From Streptococcus acidominimus (GTDB taxonomy: Bacteria; Bacillota; Bacilli; Lactobacillales; Streptococcaceae): 64,000 nucleotides of DNA. A model generated the notes under the pieces. The model was not told the DNA's origin. It was given only the letters and a program-made list of their open reading frames with translations, and ran no database searches. Of this stretch, positions 1 to 8,950 are shown one piece after another. The position numbers and the translations under genes were made by a program. The DNA lies in assembly GCF_001921825.1 (NCBI RefSeq), contig NZ_MSJL01000002.1, forward strand, positions 1-64,000, in the 5' to 3' direction. How positions within the stretch are numbered: the stretch's first letter is position 1; each line of letters starts with the position of its first letter.

Positions 1-88
1 CTGCTTGAAGCCGTTTGTGATAGGCAGTGAGTGACTTGTCTTTAAGGGCTGTTCGAAGTTCTCTGATGTGGTCTTGTGTAAAGTTCAT
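1..88 (-). CDS. N-terminus of a transposase-like helix-turn-helix protein (partial)
   Basis: An ATG at 88 reads leftwards off the window edge and begins MNFTQDHIRELRTALKDKSL, continuing without a stop. The charged, helical start is the kind seen at the head of the DNA-binding domain of IS630-type transposases in streptococci; that assignment rests on memory of the family and not on a search. No strong Shine-Dalgarno precedes it. Its position directly beside a truncated toxin tail fits an insertion element that has replaced upstream sequence. It could equally be another small helix-turn-helix regulator, because only 29 residues are visible. Confidence 0.45.
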   Translation of the reverse strand, partial: MNFTQDHIRELRTALKDKSLTAYHKRLQA

Positions 89-143
89 ATCATTATTATA
101 ATTCAGATTTTGATTTTTGTTAAGTATTAACTTACTTTGATGA

Positions 144-389
144 GGGGCTAATGGCTGGAATGCGATTGCAAAAGTAGATCCTAACTTAGCATACAAAGTG
201 AATGATGAATTTTTGATGAATCAAATTAGGGAAGGAAAAGATTTTGTTTTAACTTCTAATCCGTTTAAAGCAGAAGAAATATATCGAACTCAGAAAATTG
301 GAAAATCATATGTTAAAGAACTTAATATTTTGTCAGAAAATGGTTATAAAATAGAAAAATATGGTGATTATTGGAGGGCGTATAAATGA
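144..389 (+). pseudogene. C-terminal remnant of a probable polymorphic toxin
   Basis: The frame is open from just after a stop at 141-143 and reads NGWNAIAKVDPN... to a C-terminus ending GDYWRAYK. There is no ATG with a ribosome-binding site; the only candidate start is a GTG at 198. Short aromatic tails with a K-E-L...L...GY pattern are typical ends of polymorphic (LXG/Rhs-like) toxins, so I read this as the last 80 or so residues of such a toxin whose upstream part is lost. The next gene overlaps it by four bases (ATGA), as toxin/immunity pairs often do. A short independent protein from the GTG is possible. Confidence 0.45.
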
Positions 390-820
390 AAGAAATAGGT
401 TATTTACCAGTAAGAGAGAGTTTAGGATATAACAATGTTAAACAAGCATTAAATATTGTATTTTCGATTGATTTAGATACGTTGCCAGTTACAACTGGTC
501 AATTTGAAGATTTTGGATTTATAATAGAATATAATTCAATACAAATTGATATGGGAATTTCTTCAACAGGAAAAAATCTTCAATTCAATATTGGGGAAGG
601 TGGAACTTTTGATGTGCTTCTTCCCAATCCGAATTACCCAGAAAAGTCTTTCATGAGTAGAAGATTTTTTTATAATTTTATTGATGATAGTCATATTAAA
701 GAAAATGTGAAATATGCCCTTGGTAAGGACGAAAAAGCGATAGAATATACTATGCATATTTTAAAAGACTATTTAGATTCAGATGCAGCAAAGGTATTAT
801 TAAAAAATAACGGAAGCTAA
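386..820 (+). CDS. Putative immunity or partner protein of the toxin remnant
   Basis: A 144-residue soluble protein with no signal peptide or membrane segment. The start is well supported: GGAGGG lies 5 to 10 bases upstream and the ATG overlaps the stop of the preceding frame by four bases. I recognise no family. It is acidic and rich in aromatic residues with alternating strand-like segments, which is common for immunity proteins, and its coupling to a toxin-like tail supports that role by context only. Base composition is clearly more AT-rich than the core genes downstream, suggesting acquisition. It appears intact, whereas the upstream frame is truncated, so it may be an orphan immunity gene. 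Confidence 0.5.
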   Translation: MKEIGYLPVRESLGYNNVKQALNIVFSIDLDTLPVTTGQFEDFGFIIEYNSIQIDMGISSTGKNLQFNIGEGGTFDVLLPNPNYPEKSFMSRRFFYNFIDDSHIKENVKYALGKDEKAIEYTMHILKDYLDSDAAKVLLKNNGS

Positions 821-894
821 AATATTCAATGAATTCCAGATTGTAAGAATTTATAGGTTTCATTTTTGCTATTCTGCCTTTAGTGCGTGGCACG

Positions 895-1040
895 TTGTCA
901 CAGTCAGGGGATTGGCTGTGACAAATAGGATATGGGGAGCTGCGGAGCAGTTTTTCCACTGACTTTGTCGTTTCATTGCTAAACTGAAAGCCTCAAGTCT
1001 TTCAGTTTGCCTCTACCCTAATCAATGATTAGGGTAGTTT
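895..1040. terminator. Cluster of three hairpins downstream of the toxin-like cassette
   Basis: Three inverted repeats follow one another: TTGTCACAG with CTGTGACAA (895-924), AAACTGAAAG with CTTTCAGTTT (981-1008) and TACCCTAATCA with TGATTAGGGTA (about 1013-1037), the last followed by TTTT. The third can end transcription on the + strand. The others may be repeat-derived. Apart from these and the short ORF at 1225, I see no gene between 821 and 1590. Confidence 0.5.
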
Positions 1041-1224
1041 TCGCACAGCGGCGACTGGCATTATCTGAATAACTAATTATACAATAATAAGAACTGTCAA
1101 AATATAATAAATATTTATATTAGCAACCAATATTTCCCGCATTTCAGATGCAGGTAAGGAGCTTGCTCGGACGGACAATGTCTTAGGACAGTCCCTGTTT
1201 TCAGGTCTGAATTAAGGAGGGCGT

Positions 1225-1314
1225 ATGAGTTATAAAATTCGATTTGATGACATTATAGCCTTAGTACTAGGCAACGAGTCACAGGTAGTACTGGGGTATA
1301 GCAAGGCGAGTTAA
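1225..1314 (+). pseudogene. 29-codon ORF with a strong ribosome-binding site, probably a gene start cut by a repeat
   Basis: AAGGAGG lies about six bases before ATG at 1225, an excellent initiation site. The first ten codons read MSYKIRFDDI; at 1254 the sequence enters a copy of an interspersed repeat whose core also occurs near 9218, and the frame ends at TAA 1312-1314 inside that repeat. The likely history is insertion of the repeat into the beginning of a real gene and loss of the rest. I cannot identify the original gene. A functional 29-residue peptide is the alternative. Confidence 0.35.
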
Positions 1315-1317
1315 CGA
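1254..1317. repeat. Truncated copy of the TATAG-ended interspersed repeat
   Basis: The segment starts TATAG and its core at 1263-1317 matches 9218-9272 with about three differences over 55 bases. The core contains the inverted pair AGTACTA/TAGTACT. The right terminal repeat present in the 9196-9302 copy is missing here. Confidence 0.7.
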
Positions 1318-1590
1318 TGTCAGATTTTGATTTTTGACGAGTATAAATAGGGCTAAGAAGAGTGTATCCAATGTAAGAGTCAAAGGATTTGGACAAAGTA
1401 GAGGAGTTCTATTTATATCAACAAGGCTTAAATCTATTGTGAAAAGCTGAATATCAGTGATATGGGAAAATGCTATCTTGCCCTTATCAATTTCAACTTC
1501 CCTTTTTTGTAAAATATAAACTGCGATACTAGCTATTACAGTCTAAATAATGTAAAATAGAGAGCAACGAGGGGATCAAGGAGATTAGGA

Positions 1591-2571
1591 ATGGTATCGT
1601 ATTGGGCTTGCTATCCAGATTTGGGAGAAAAACTTGATAGTGTGAGGACATTGATTGAGCGGAAACTGCAGATTCGCAACCAGAGCATTGGTCAGGCGCT
1701 TGTGGCTTTAAATAGTGCGGGTGGAAAATATTTGCGACCAGCTTTTTTCTTTTTATTTGCGGAATTTGGTGGGACAAGGCGGCTAGGCGAGGAAGAGTTG
1801 GTGACAGCTGCCGCGTCACTTGAAGTCTTACATCTGGCAACCCTAGTTCATGATGATGTCATTGATGACTCGCCACTAAGGAGAGGGCAGGTAACGATTC
1901 AAAGTCGTTTTGGTAAGGATGTTGCGGTCTACACAGGGGACTTGCTCTTTACCGTCTTTTTCGAGTTGCTCTTAGAGTCTATGACCAATTCTCCTTACAT
2001 GACTGTTAACGCCAAGACCATGAAGAAGATTTTGTTAGGTGAATTGGATCAGATGTCAGCCTATTATAGGCAAGACCAGACGATTCGTTCCTATCTGCGG
2101 TCTGCGGCGGGAAAAACAGCTGCCTTATTTAAGCTAGCAAGTCGAGAAGGGGCTTATTTTGGAGGAGCGGATCGAGCTACTGTTCGGCTGGCAGGACATA
2201 TCGGTTTTTATATTGGCATGGCCTTTCAGATGGTGGATGATTTGCTAGACTATACAGAAGATAAGGCAGTTCTCAATAAGCCTGTCTTAGAAGATATTAG
2301 TCAGGGGATCTACAATTTACCACTGATTTGTGCTCTTCAGAAAAATCCAGACGCCTTTCGTCCCTATCTGGAGAAACAACAGGCTATGACAGCAGAAGAT
2401 GTCGCGGTTGTCGTTTCTCTGATGAAGAGAGAAGGAGGGCTAGAAGACGCGCGAGAGCTAGCTGGACGCTTTACCCAAAAAGCAGTTGCAGCCATTATGC
2501 AATTACCACCTCATCCTGCCAAAGATATACTACTCCGCATGACCCAGCGCTTGTTAGAAAGAAGTGTTTAA
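1591..2571 (+). CDS. Polyprenyl diphosphate synthase (quinone side-chain synthesis)
   Basis: A 326-residue trans-isoprenyl diphosphate synthase. GGKYLRP at residues 44-50 is the substrate-diphosphate binding element, DDVIDD at 88-93 is the first aspartate-rich motif and DDLLD at 216-220 the second, so all magnesium ligands are present. The enzyme elongates an allylic diphosphate with isopentenyl diphosphate to give the tail of a menaquinone-type quinone. AAGGAG before the ATG supports the start; a TAAAAT box lies at 1553-1558. It faces the cydABDC operon tail to tail, and menA lies beyond cyd, so it probably supplies the side chain that MenA attaches. Chain length cannot be read with confidence. 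Confidence 0.9.
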   Translation: MVSYWACYPDLGEKLDSVRTLIERKLQIRNQSIGQALVALNSAGGKYLRPAFFFLFAEFGGTRRLGEEELVTAAASLEVLHLATLVHDDVIDDSPLRRGQVTIQSRFGKDVAVYTGDLLFTVFFELLLESMTNSPYMTVNAKTMKKILLGELDQMSAYYRQDQTIRSYLRSAAGKTAALFKLASREGAYFGGADRATVRLAGHIGFYIGMAFQMVDDLLDYTEDKAVLNKPVLEDISQGIYNLPLICALQKNPDAFRPYLEKQQAMTAEDVAVVVSLMKREGGLEDARELAGRFTQKAVAAIMQLPPHPAKDILLRMTQRLLERSV

Positions 2572-2576
2572 ATAGC

Positions 2577-2624
2577 AAAAGTGAGACATAGCCATGATGG
2601 AAGAATCGGACTGTCTCACTTTTT
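2577..2624 (+). terminator. Terminator of the polyprenyl synthase gene
   Basis: Arms AAAAGTGAGACA and TGTCTCACTTTT with a long loop and a T-run, beginning five bases after the stop codon. Confidence 0.75.
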
Positions 2625-2842
2625 ATCTATTCCTATCGCCAAGAAATTGTTTTGAAAAAGAGTGGTGCTAGTTCATTTAGAATTGCTTCTGATTCCTTGC
2701 TATGTTGTCCTAATCGTTATAGGCAGGCATCCAACTGCTTTTAAACGCCTAGTGACCTACGACAAGGCTAGTGAGGTTTGAATGTGATTTGTGCAGAGTA
2801 TGAGTATGAAGCAATGTTCCTAAAAGAGCATAGAGCATAAAG

Positions 2843-2867
2843 AAAAAGGTTGACGTACAACCTTTTT
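2843..2867 (-). terminator. Terminator of the cydABDC operon
   Basis: Arms AAAAAGGTTG and CAACCTTTTTT around a five-base loop, abutting the stop of cydC. It can work on both strands. Between it and the facing terminator at 2624 I see no gene. Confidence 0.8.
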
Positions 2868-4720
2868 TACATTTCACCATCATCAACAGCCTTGAGCTGG
2901 CGAAAGCGCGGACTGGTTTCAGCTAGATTAGCAGGACTTCCTGCCATTTCGAGCTTACCATTTTCAAGGAAGATGACCTGATCTGTGTATTCAATCCCCT
3001 TTAAATGATGGGTAATCCAGATAACCGTTTTTCCTTTTAACTCTTCCATAAAGGTGGTTAAGACCTGCTTTTCGGTAATCGGGTCTAATCCAACGGTTGG
3101 CTCGTCCAGAATCACGATAGGCGTTTCTTTTAGGAGAATACGAGCAAGAGCAATTCGATGTCGTTCTCCTCCAGAGAAACGCAAGCCGGCTTCGTCTACC
3201 ATTGTATCCAGTCCCTGTGGGAGGGTCTCTACCACCTCCTTTAAGCCAACACGTTCAAGAACCTGCCAGACTTGCTCTAGGTCAGCCTTTTCATTTCCGA
3301 GACGGATATTGTTGAGCAGGCTAGTCCGAAACAGGTAGGGATCTTGTTGAATGACGCCGATATAAGACGGGATGCTCTCACCTAGTGTAGCTACTGGCAC
3401 GCCTCCAAAGAGAACTGCTCCTGAGCTAGGGACTAGATCTCCCCGCAATAGGGTTGCAAGGGTGCTTTTTCCTGAACCGCTCCGACCGAGAATGGCAAGT
3501 TTTTGTCCTTGCGGAATGGTCAAATCTAGCTGGTCTAGCACTAGCCTTGTGTCATTTGGATAGCAGAAGCTAAGATTTTCAATTTGAAAATCGTAAGGAG
3601 CTTGCGGCTGCATGTCGGCTACTGTCTCAGGTCGTAAGTTAGGAAGATGATTGAGCCGTTCAATCGAATCTACATAGCTGTTGGTTTCTTGACTAGCTGT
3701 TGAAAGTCCTGCAAAGGCATCAATAATGGGAAGAAGCGAGAGGACAAAGGCTGCGACCCAGTTGGCTTGTCCACCATGATTTCCAAGGAACCGTCCGCTA
3801 GCCCAGATGAAGGTAGCAAGAATTAAGAGCCCGTACACCATTTCAAAGATGAGAGCTCGTTTATTTTGGAAATGCTTCATCTTGGCTTGAACAGCGATAA
3901 GCTGGTCTTGTGAATGTTCATGGAGAGCGACATATTCTGCTCCTCTATGGCTGAATATCCAATCGGAAATTCCCAAGACATTATCGGTTAACTCTGTATA
4001 GAGATTATTTTTTAAGGTCTTTTCGATTTGCTGCCTTGCACCATTGACCAAGACGGAGAATAGAGGAAAGACCAAGAGGAGAATTGCCAAGTAGAACAAC
4101 ATGAACAAGGCAAACCACCAAGAGAAGAAACCAAGTGCGCTGACGATAAAGATGTAGAGCAGCCAAGCGATGACTGTTGGGAAAATCGTCCGTAAGTAAA
4201 GATTTTGCAGGTGGTTAATGTCTTCAGCCAACAGTCCGATAACATCGCCCAGACGGAAATCACGTTTGATAAAAACGGCGTCTTGTTCCAAGGTCTGGTA
4301 GAGTTTGAGGCGGAGTTGAGAGGTCATTTTGAGGACCCAGTTGTGGCTGGTTAGTCGTTCCAAATAACGACAGACGGGCCGGGCAATACCAAAGGTTCGT
4401 GTGAGGACAATAGGGATGTAGACCAAGAGAATGTTGGTCGGAAGAGAGGCGGATTTGCTAATCAGAAAGCCTGAAATAAACATTAGGGCGCCTGCACTAA
4501 AGAAGGTCAAAAAGCCAAGGAATAAGGCGGTCACCAAGGCCAGCTTGTACTGTTTAAAAAATGGTTTGACCCAGTTGTCCGTTCTAATAACTCGAAATAA
4601 TACTCTTTGAAAATCAAAACGAAACGTTGTCGATTGGTCTTGATGAACGCCAGTTCGATCTTCAGATGCCTTTTCTCGGCTCTTATTGATTTTCATTGAG
4701 TATAATGGAATCTTAGCCAT
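2867..4720 (-). CDS. cydC: Thiol reductant ABC exporter subunit CydC, with a repeat-encoded N-terminal extension
   Basis: A 617-residue half-transporter: six membrane helices in the first 330 residues, then an ABC ATPase with GRSGSGKST (Walker A), FSGGERHRIALAR (signature) and VILDEPTVGLDP (Walker B). CydDC exports cysteine and glutathione and is needed for assembly of cytochrome bd. The ATG overlaps the end of cydD by eight bases and follows GGAGG. Residues 7-41 are encoded by a 105-bp insertion with terminal inverted repeats (4598-4702); without it the protein would begin MAKIPLFRVIRTDNW and run into the first helix as relatives do. The insertion keeps the frame, so the protein may still work with about 35 extra residues on its cytoplasmic N-terminus. 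Confidence 0.92.
   Translation of the reverse strand: MAKIPLYSMKINKSREKASEDRTGVHQDQSTTFRFDFQRVLFRVIRTDNWVKPFFKQYKLALVTALFLGFLTFFSAGALMFISGFLISKSASLPTNILLVYIPIVLTRTFGIARPVCRYLERLTSHNWVLKMTSQLRLKLYQTLEQDAVFIKRDFRLGDVIGLLAEDINHLQNLYLRTIFPTVIAWLLYIFIVSALGFFSWWFALFMLFYLAILLLVFPLFSVLVNGARQQIEKTLKNNLYTELTDNVLGISDWIFSHRGAEYVALHEHSQDQLIAVQAKMKHFQNKRALIFEMVYGLLILATFIWASGRFLGNHGGQANWVAAFVLSLLPIIDAFAGLSTASQETNSYVDSIERLNHLPNLRPETVADMQPQAPYDFQIENLSFCYPNDTRLVLDQLDLTIPQGQKLAILGRSGSGKSTLATLLRGDLVPSSGAVLFGGVPVATLGESIPSYIGVIQQDPYLFRTSLLNNIRLGNEKADLEQVWQVLERVGLKEVVETLPQGLDTMVDEAGLRFSGGERHRIALARILLKETPIVILDEPTVGLDPITEKQVLTTFMEELKGKTVIWITHHLKGIEYTDQVIFLENGKLEMAGSPANLAETSPRFRQLKAVDDGEM
4598..4705. mobile_element. 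102-bp miniature inverted-repeat element inside cydC
   Basis: The element (4601-4702) has 17-base terminal inverted repeats, TACTCTTTGAAAATCAA at the left and TACTCAATGAAAATCAA read inward from the right, matching at 15 of 17. It is flanked by a direct TAA at 4598-4600 and 4703-4705, a probable 3-bp target duplication. It carries no gene. Insert plus duplication is 105 bp, exactly 35 codons, and open in the cydC frame. A related left end occurs near 15491. Confidence 0.85.
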
Positions 4721-6431
4721 GATTTCCTCCCATTGCAGTTTTTAGGTGATAGAATGTGCCTTTGTTGCTCAAGAGTTCTTCGTAGCTTCCCATTTCAACG
4801 ATTTGTCCTTGATCGACTACCAAGATATAGTCCATCTGGTGGAGCCAGTGGAGGCGATGAGTGGCGATAAGAACCAGACGATTGTCCATCAAGGGGAGCA
4901 TTTTTTCTTTGAGCTCTAGCTCGGTTTCAATATCAAGATGAGCAGTTGGCTCATCAAGTAGGAGCACACGGCGTTCTTTATCGAGAAAGGCACGGGCAAG
5001 GGCAATCCGTTGCGCCTGACCACCGCTGAGAGGCCGTGCCCCATTTCCGATACGGGTATCCAGTCCTTCTGGTAAATTAGCCACGAGTTCGTCTAAGCCG
5101 ACAACTGCTATTGCCTCTTGAACTTCTGCATCACTGGCGGATGGAGTATAGAAGGTGATATTGTCCCGCAGGCTCATTTCAAAGATATAGGGATGCTGGG
5201 GGATATAGAGTAATTGCTTTCGCCAGTCTTCCTGATCGAGATTTGCCATTTGAAGACCATCAATCCGAATCTTCCCTTCTTCAGGCGCTAAAAATCCGCC
5301 AAGGAGATTGATGAGGCTAGATTTTCCAGAGCCACTCATACCAATGATACCGATTTTTTGATAGCCAGAAAATGTAAGGGACGTGTCTCCAAAGAGTTTT
5401 TTCCCTTCATAGGCTATGGAAATGCGATCTAATTCCAAACAACTATCGTGAGTCCAAGGGGCGATAGTGACCTGCTCCTTACGGATACTAGGCGTATTTA
5501 AAATTTGCTGCATGCTTTGCATGGCATTTTTACCGTCTAAGGTCGCATGGTAGTCACTTGAAAAATCGCGCACGGGTAGGAAATATTCAGGCGCCAAGAT
5601 AAGAATGGTCAAGGCTGGAAAGAGTAGCATTTGACCGTTGATGAGGCGAAGTCCGAGGAGAACAGCGACCACTGCAATCGATAGGGTTGTAAAGAAGTCT
5701 AGGGCAAAGGTGGATAAAATCCCAATCCGTAGAGCATTCATTGTTGCCTTGCGAAAGTGTTCGCTTGTCTGGTAGATCGTTTGGGCATAGGACTTACTGC
5801 GACCAAAAAACTTCAAGGTATCAAGCCCTCGGAGTGTATCTAAAAAGTGATTGGATAGTAGCTGATATTGTGCGTATTGGCGATTTGCTCGCGCTTGCGC
5901 AGCGTATCCCAAGATAATCATAAATAAGATGATGATTGGGAAGACGATAAGAAGAACCAGACCAGATTCCCAGTCTAGGTAAAAGATGAAGACGAGGATC
6001 ACCCAGGGAATGATGCTCATATTCATCATCTTGTTTAAAATCAGGTGCAGGTAATTTTCCACTAAGGAAATCCCGTCAAGGGTCATGGTGATCATGTTAC
6101 CAGAACCTTCTTTTTGAACAATATGGGGACCTAATTCAAAGAGTTTTCGAAGCAGTTGCCCACGAAGTTGACTGGCCTGCTGGCTTGCAAACCGATCTAA
6201 GCGCTCGTCCTTGAGGTAGTTGATAAGGTGACGTCCCAGATAGCAAGCGAAGAAAGAAGCAACAGGTAGGAGTTGGCTTTCTAACGCCCTGCCCTCCCAG
6301 ATACCTGTAATAGCCCGACTTAGTCCCACAGCCTGTCCGATAATAAAGATTGCCTGAAGGATGTCTAATCCTGCAAGCAATCTTAGTAGTTGATAAACAC
6401 CGGACAAGCGCATCACAGCTTTATCCAGCAT
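4713..6431 (-). CDS. cydD: Thiol reductant ABC exporter subunit CydD
   Basis: First of the two half-transporters after cydB. I place the start at ATG 6431 (first residues MLDKAVMRLSGVYQLL) because ACGGAGGAG sits directly upstream; longer frames lack a site. About 572 residues: six helices, then an ATPase with GMSGSGKSS, LSGGQAQRIALAR and LLLDEPTAHLD. It pairs with CydC to export thiols for cytochrome bd maturation. It overlaps cydB by 11 bases and cydC by eight, so all four genes are translationally coupled. CydC/CydD naming varies between species; here the order is A-B-D-C. Confidence 0.93.
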   Translation of the reverse strand: MLDKAVMRLSGVYQLLRLLAGLDILQAIFIIGQAVGLSRAITGIWEGRALESQLLPVASFFACYLGRHLINYLKDERLDRFASQQASQLRGQLLRKLFELGPHIVQKEGSGNMITMTLDGISLVENYLHLILNKMMNMSIIPWVILVFIFYLDWESGLVLLIVFPIIILFMIILGYAAQARANRQYAQYQLLSNHFLDTLRGLDTLKFFGRSKSYAQTIYQTSEHFRKATMNALRIGILSTFALDFFTTLSIAVVAVLLGLRLINGQMLLFPALTILILAPEYFLPVRDFSSDYHATLDGKNAMQSMQQILNTPSIRKEQVTIAPWTHDSCLELDRISIAYEGKKLFGDTSLTFSGYQKIGIIGMSGSGKSSLINLLGGFLAPEEGKIRIDGLQMANLDQEDWRKQLLYIPQHPYIFEMSLRDNITFYTPSASDAEVQEAIAVVGLDELVANLPEGLDTRIGNGARPLSGGQAQRIALARAFLDKERRVLLLDEPTAHLDIETELELKEKMLPLMDNRLVLIATHRLHWLHQMDYILVVDQGQIVEMGSYEELLSNKGTFYHLKTAMGGNHG

Positions 6432-7449
6432 GGTGCTCCTCCGTTCCAATGACTGGCAATTTGATCCGTTTTCTAAAGATATAGTAGGTCCAAACGGTGT
6501 ATGCCAAGACAAATGGTACCAAGGTCAGGGCTACTATCGACATGATGCTAAGCGTGTAGGGGGATGAGGAAGCTGACTCAATCAGCAAGTCGTATTGAGA
6601 GCTAATTGAGCTAATCATCACGCGAGGAAAAAGTCCTTGGAATAAGAGGGCAACGACTGCTACCAAGGAAAGTCCACTCGCAAGAAAGGCTGTCATTTCC
6701 GCTTCTTTCAGAATAGACAGATGAGCTACTGCGGTGAGGACTACAATGGCAACGACCAAGGCTAAGGTTGGTATGAGGTGCAGTTCAAAGAAGTCCGTTT
6801 TGAAGAAGAGCAAGAGCGCAAAAGCTACCAAGCCGAGGTAGAGGACAAGATAGAGTTTTTGGGCATATTGACGAGCACGCGTACGAATAGCACCATCCGT
6901 TTTCAGGCTGATATAGTTCAAGCCGTGAAGATAGGTCAAGAGCACCATAGCGACCCCACCTACCAGTGAAAAGAGGTTGAAGTAGTCACTAAAACGGGCA
7001 GACATATTGCCATCTGCATCGAGTGGCATGCCTTGAATCAAACTGATGAACATGAGACCGAAAAAGAAAGGCACGAGGAAAGATCCGATAGACAGTGCCC
7101 AGTTCCAGCGCTGTTTTTCTTCCACAGGGACTTTGTGGCGAAATTCAAAGGAAACCCCGCGGATAATTAAGCCGACTAAGATGATCAATAAGATGAGGTA
7201 GTAGCCACTAAATAAAGAAGCGTACCAGTAAGGGAAAGAGGCAAACATGGCGCCACCTGCAGTCAGTAGCCAGACCTCATTTCCGTCCCAAACAGGACCG
7301 ATAGTTTCAACAATCTGATCTTTTTCTAACTCATTTTTTGCCAATGACTGCACTGCCATTCCTACCCCAAAATCAAATCCTTCAAGGAAGAAGAAGCCGG
7401 AAAATAGTAGGCCAATGAGGAAGAACCATAATAATTGTAAGTTGCTCAT
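6421..7449 (-). CDS. cydB: Cytochrome bd quinol oxidase subunit II
   Basis: A 342-residue, strongly hydrophobic protein with about eight or nine helices, opening with FLIGLLFSGFFFLEGFDFGV, the conserved CydB start, and followed by GPVWDGNEVWLLTAGGAMFA. It forms the oxidase heterodimer with CydA in the cytoplasmic membrane. AAGGAGG lies before the ATG and the gap to cydA is two bases. Length is normal for Gram-positive bacteria and no lesion is visible. Confidence 0.96.
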   Translation of the reverse strand: MSNLQLLWFFLIGLLFSGFFFLEGFDFGVGMAVQSLAKNELEKDQIVETIGPVWDGNEVWLLTAGGAMFASFPYWYASLFSGYYLILLIILVGLIIRGVSFEFRHKVPVEEKQRWNWALSIGSFLVPFFFGLMFISLIQGMPLDADGNMSARFSDYFNLFSLVGGVAMVLLTYLHGLNYISLKTDGAIRTRARQYAQKLYLVLYLGLVAFALLLFFKTDFFELHLIPTLALVVAIVVLTAVAHLSILKEAEMTAFLASGLSLVAVVALLFQGLFPRVMISSISSQYDLLIESASSSPYTLSIMSIVALTLVPFVLAYTVWTYYIFRKRIKLPVIGTEEHHAG

Positions 7450-7451
7450 TT

Positions 7452-8879
7452 TTAGAATGCCTCCTTGTTAAATGCGTCAACAGAAGAGTAGCCACCCATG
7501 TGAAGCCCCTTGTGCTGGTAGTCAGGTCCGTGTTGTAATTCGCGGATAACTAATTTAATCATGGTGATTGCTAGGGCGGTAAATAGGACAAAGTAGACAA
7601 TGTTTGAGATGGTCAGAGACGCGACAGATACGTTGGGTGAGACGCTTTGTTCAATGGTAAAGAGACCATAGACTGTCCAAGGATAGCGACCTTGTTCTGC
7701 GACAATCCAACCGAAAGTATTTGCTAGGAATGGAGCGAAAGTTGTCAGAGCAACAAGCCAGAGCATCCATTTCTTTTCGTAGAGGACAGGATTTTTCTTG
7801 CGGGTCCAAAATAGTCCCAGCGCTGATACAAGGAGCATCAGAGTGCCAAAACCTGCCATAATCCGGAAACCATAAAAGAGTAGGTTGACCATTGGGAAGT
7901 AGTTGCGATCGCCGTATTTGGCAATCAATTCTTCATTGGCTGTCTCCATCCCTTTGACAGAGCCTGACATCTTATGGTAGGACAAGATACTAAGCATGTA
8001 GGGGATTTTGACACCGAAGACCTGTTTGTGTTTTGCTTCATCAGCCCAAGCAACGACTGCCCAAGCAGCAGGGTCGCCAGAATCTTCATAGTCACCTTCC
8101 ATAGCCGCAAATTTCATTGGCTGATCTTCGATGAGAGCCTGCATTTGTGCATCACCTGCACCAAGAACAGTGATAGAGCCGATTAAAGAGATGATGAGAC
8201 CGATGCGGATTGACTTTTTATAGAGGGCTTGAGTTGCTTCTGTCAAACTCTCTTTCTTCAAGAGGCGGAAAGCAGACATCCCAGCCACTAAGATACCACC
8301 CATGGTAATAGCGCCAGTAACCACATGGCTGTATTCGTAGATGAATTGAGGATTGGAGATCAAGGCACCAAAGTCGGTCATCTGTGCGCGACCATTCACA
8401 ATCTCATAGCCGACAGGATGCTGCATGAAGCTATTCGCAATCAAAATCCACATGGCAGACATCAAGGAACCAAAGACGACCAACCAGATAAAGGTAGCGT
8501 GGAGTTTCTTGCTGACTTTCTTGTTTTCCCAAGTGAACATCCAAAGTCCTAAGAAAGTTGATTCCATAAAGAAAGCAAGGAGGGCTTCAACTGCAAGAGG
8601 AGCTCCGAAAATATCGCCAACAAAGCGCGAGTAGTCCGACCAGTTCATTCCGAATTGGAACTCTTGGATAATTCCGGTTACCACACCGACTGCGAAACTC
8701 AGCAGCATAATATTGCCCCAGAATTTGGTTAATTTTTTATATTCTTCTTTCTTGGTCACCACATAGCAGGTTTCCATAATGGCTACGACTAAAGCGGTAC
8801 CAATGCTAAATGGTACAAAGAAGAAGTGAAAGATAGTGGTCATCGCGAATTGCAGACGAGCCAGCGTTTCGATCGTCAT
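7452..8879 (-). CDS. cydA: Cytochrome bd quinol oxidase subunit I
   Basis: A 475-residue membrane protein carrying the hemes. Expected ligands are present one position before their E. coli numbers: His18 (heme b595), His185 (b558), and Glu98 and Glu106 in the proton/heme d region. GRYPW stands where the family has GRQPW. The periplasmic Q-loop is of the short type usual in Firmicutes, explaining the length. It oxidises (demethyl)menaquinol and reduces oxygen to water. Streptococci do not make heme, so activity would depend on imported heme (established for other lactic bacteria; inferred here). First gene of the cydABDC operon. Confidence 0.97.
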   Translation of the reverse strand: MTIETLARLQFAMTTIFHFFFVPFSIGTALVVAIMETCYVVTKKEEYKKLTKFWGNIMLLSFAVGVVTGIIQEFQFGMNWSDYSRFVGDIFGAPLAVEALLAFFMESTFLGLWMFTWENKKVSKKLHATFIWLVVFGSLMSAMWILIANSFMQHPVGYEIVNGRAQMTDFGALISNPQFIYEYSHVVTGAITMGGILVAGMSAFRLLKKESLTEATQALYKKSIRIGLIISLIGSITVLGAGDAQMQALIEDQPMKFAAMEGDYEDSGDPAAWAVVAWADEAKHKQVFGVKIPYMLSILSYHKMSGSVKGMETANEELIAKYGDRNYFPMVNLLFYGFRIMAGFGTLMLLVSALGLFWTRKKNPVLYEKKWMLWLVALTTFAPFLANTFGWIVAEQGRYPWTVYGLFTIEQSVSPNVSVASLTISNIVYFVLFTALAITMIKLVIRELQHGPDYQHKGLHMGGYSSVDAFNKEAF

Positions 8880-8950
8880 AATATCCCTCCGATTGAGAGC
8901 TGAACGGATAGTCCAGTTCCTTTCCTAAAATTTCTTTTTTCTATATCATA

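Noticed and set aside
104-1336. 16-base identity CAGATTTTGATTTTTG at 104-119 and 1321-1336 as element ends
   Set aside because: AT-rich, direct and not inverted, and no matching termini or target duplication could be found; may be chance.
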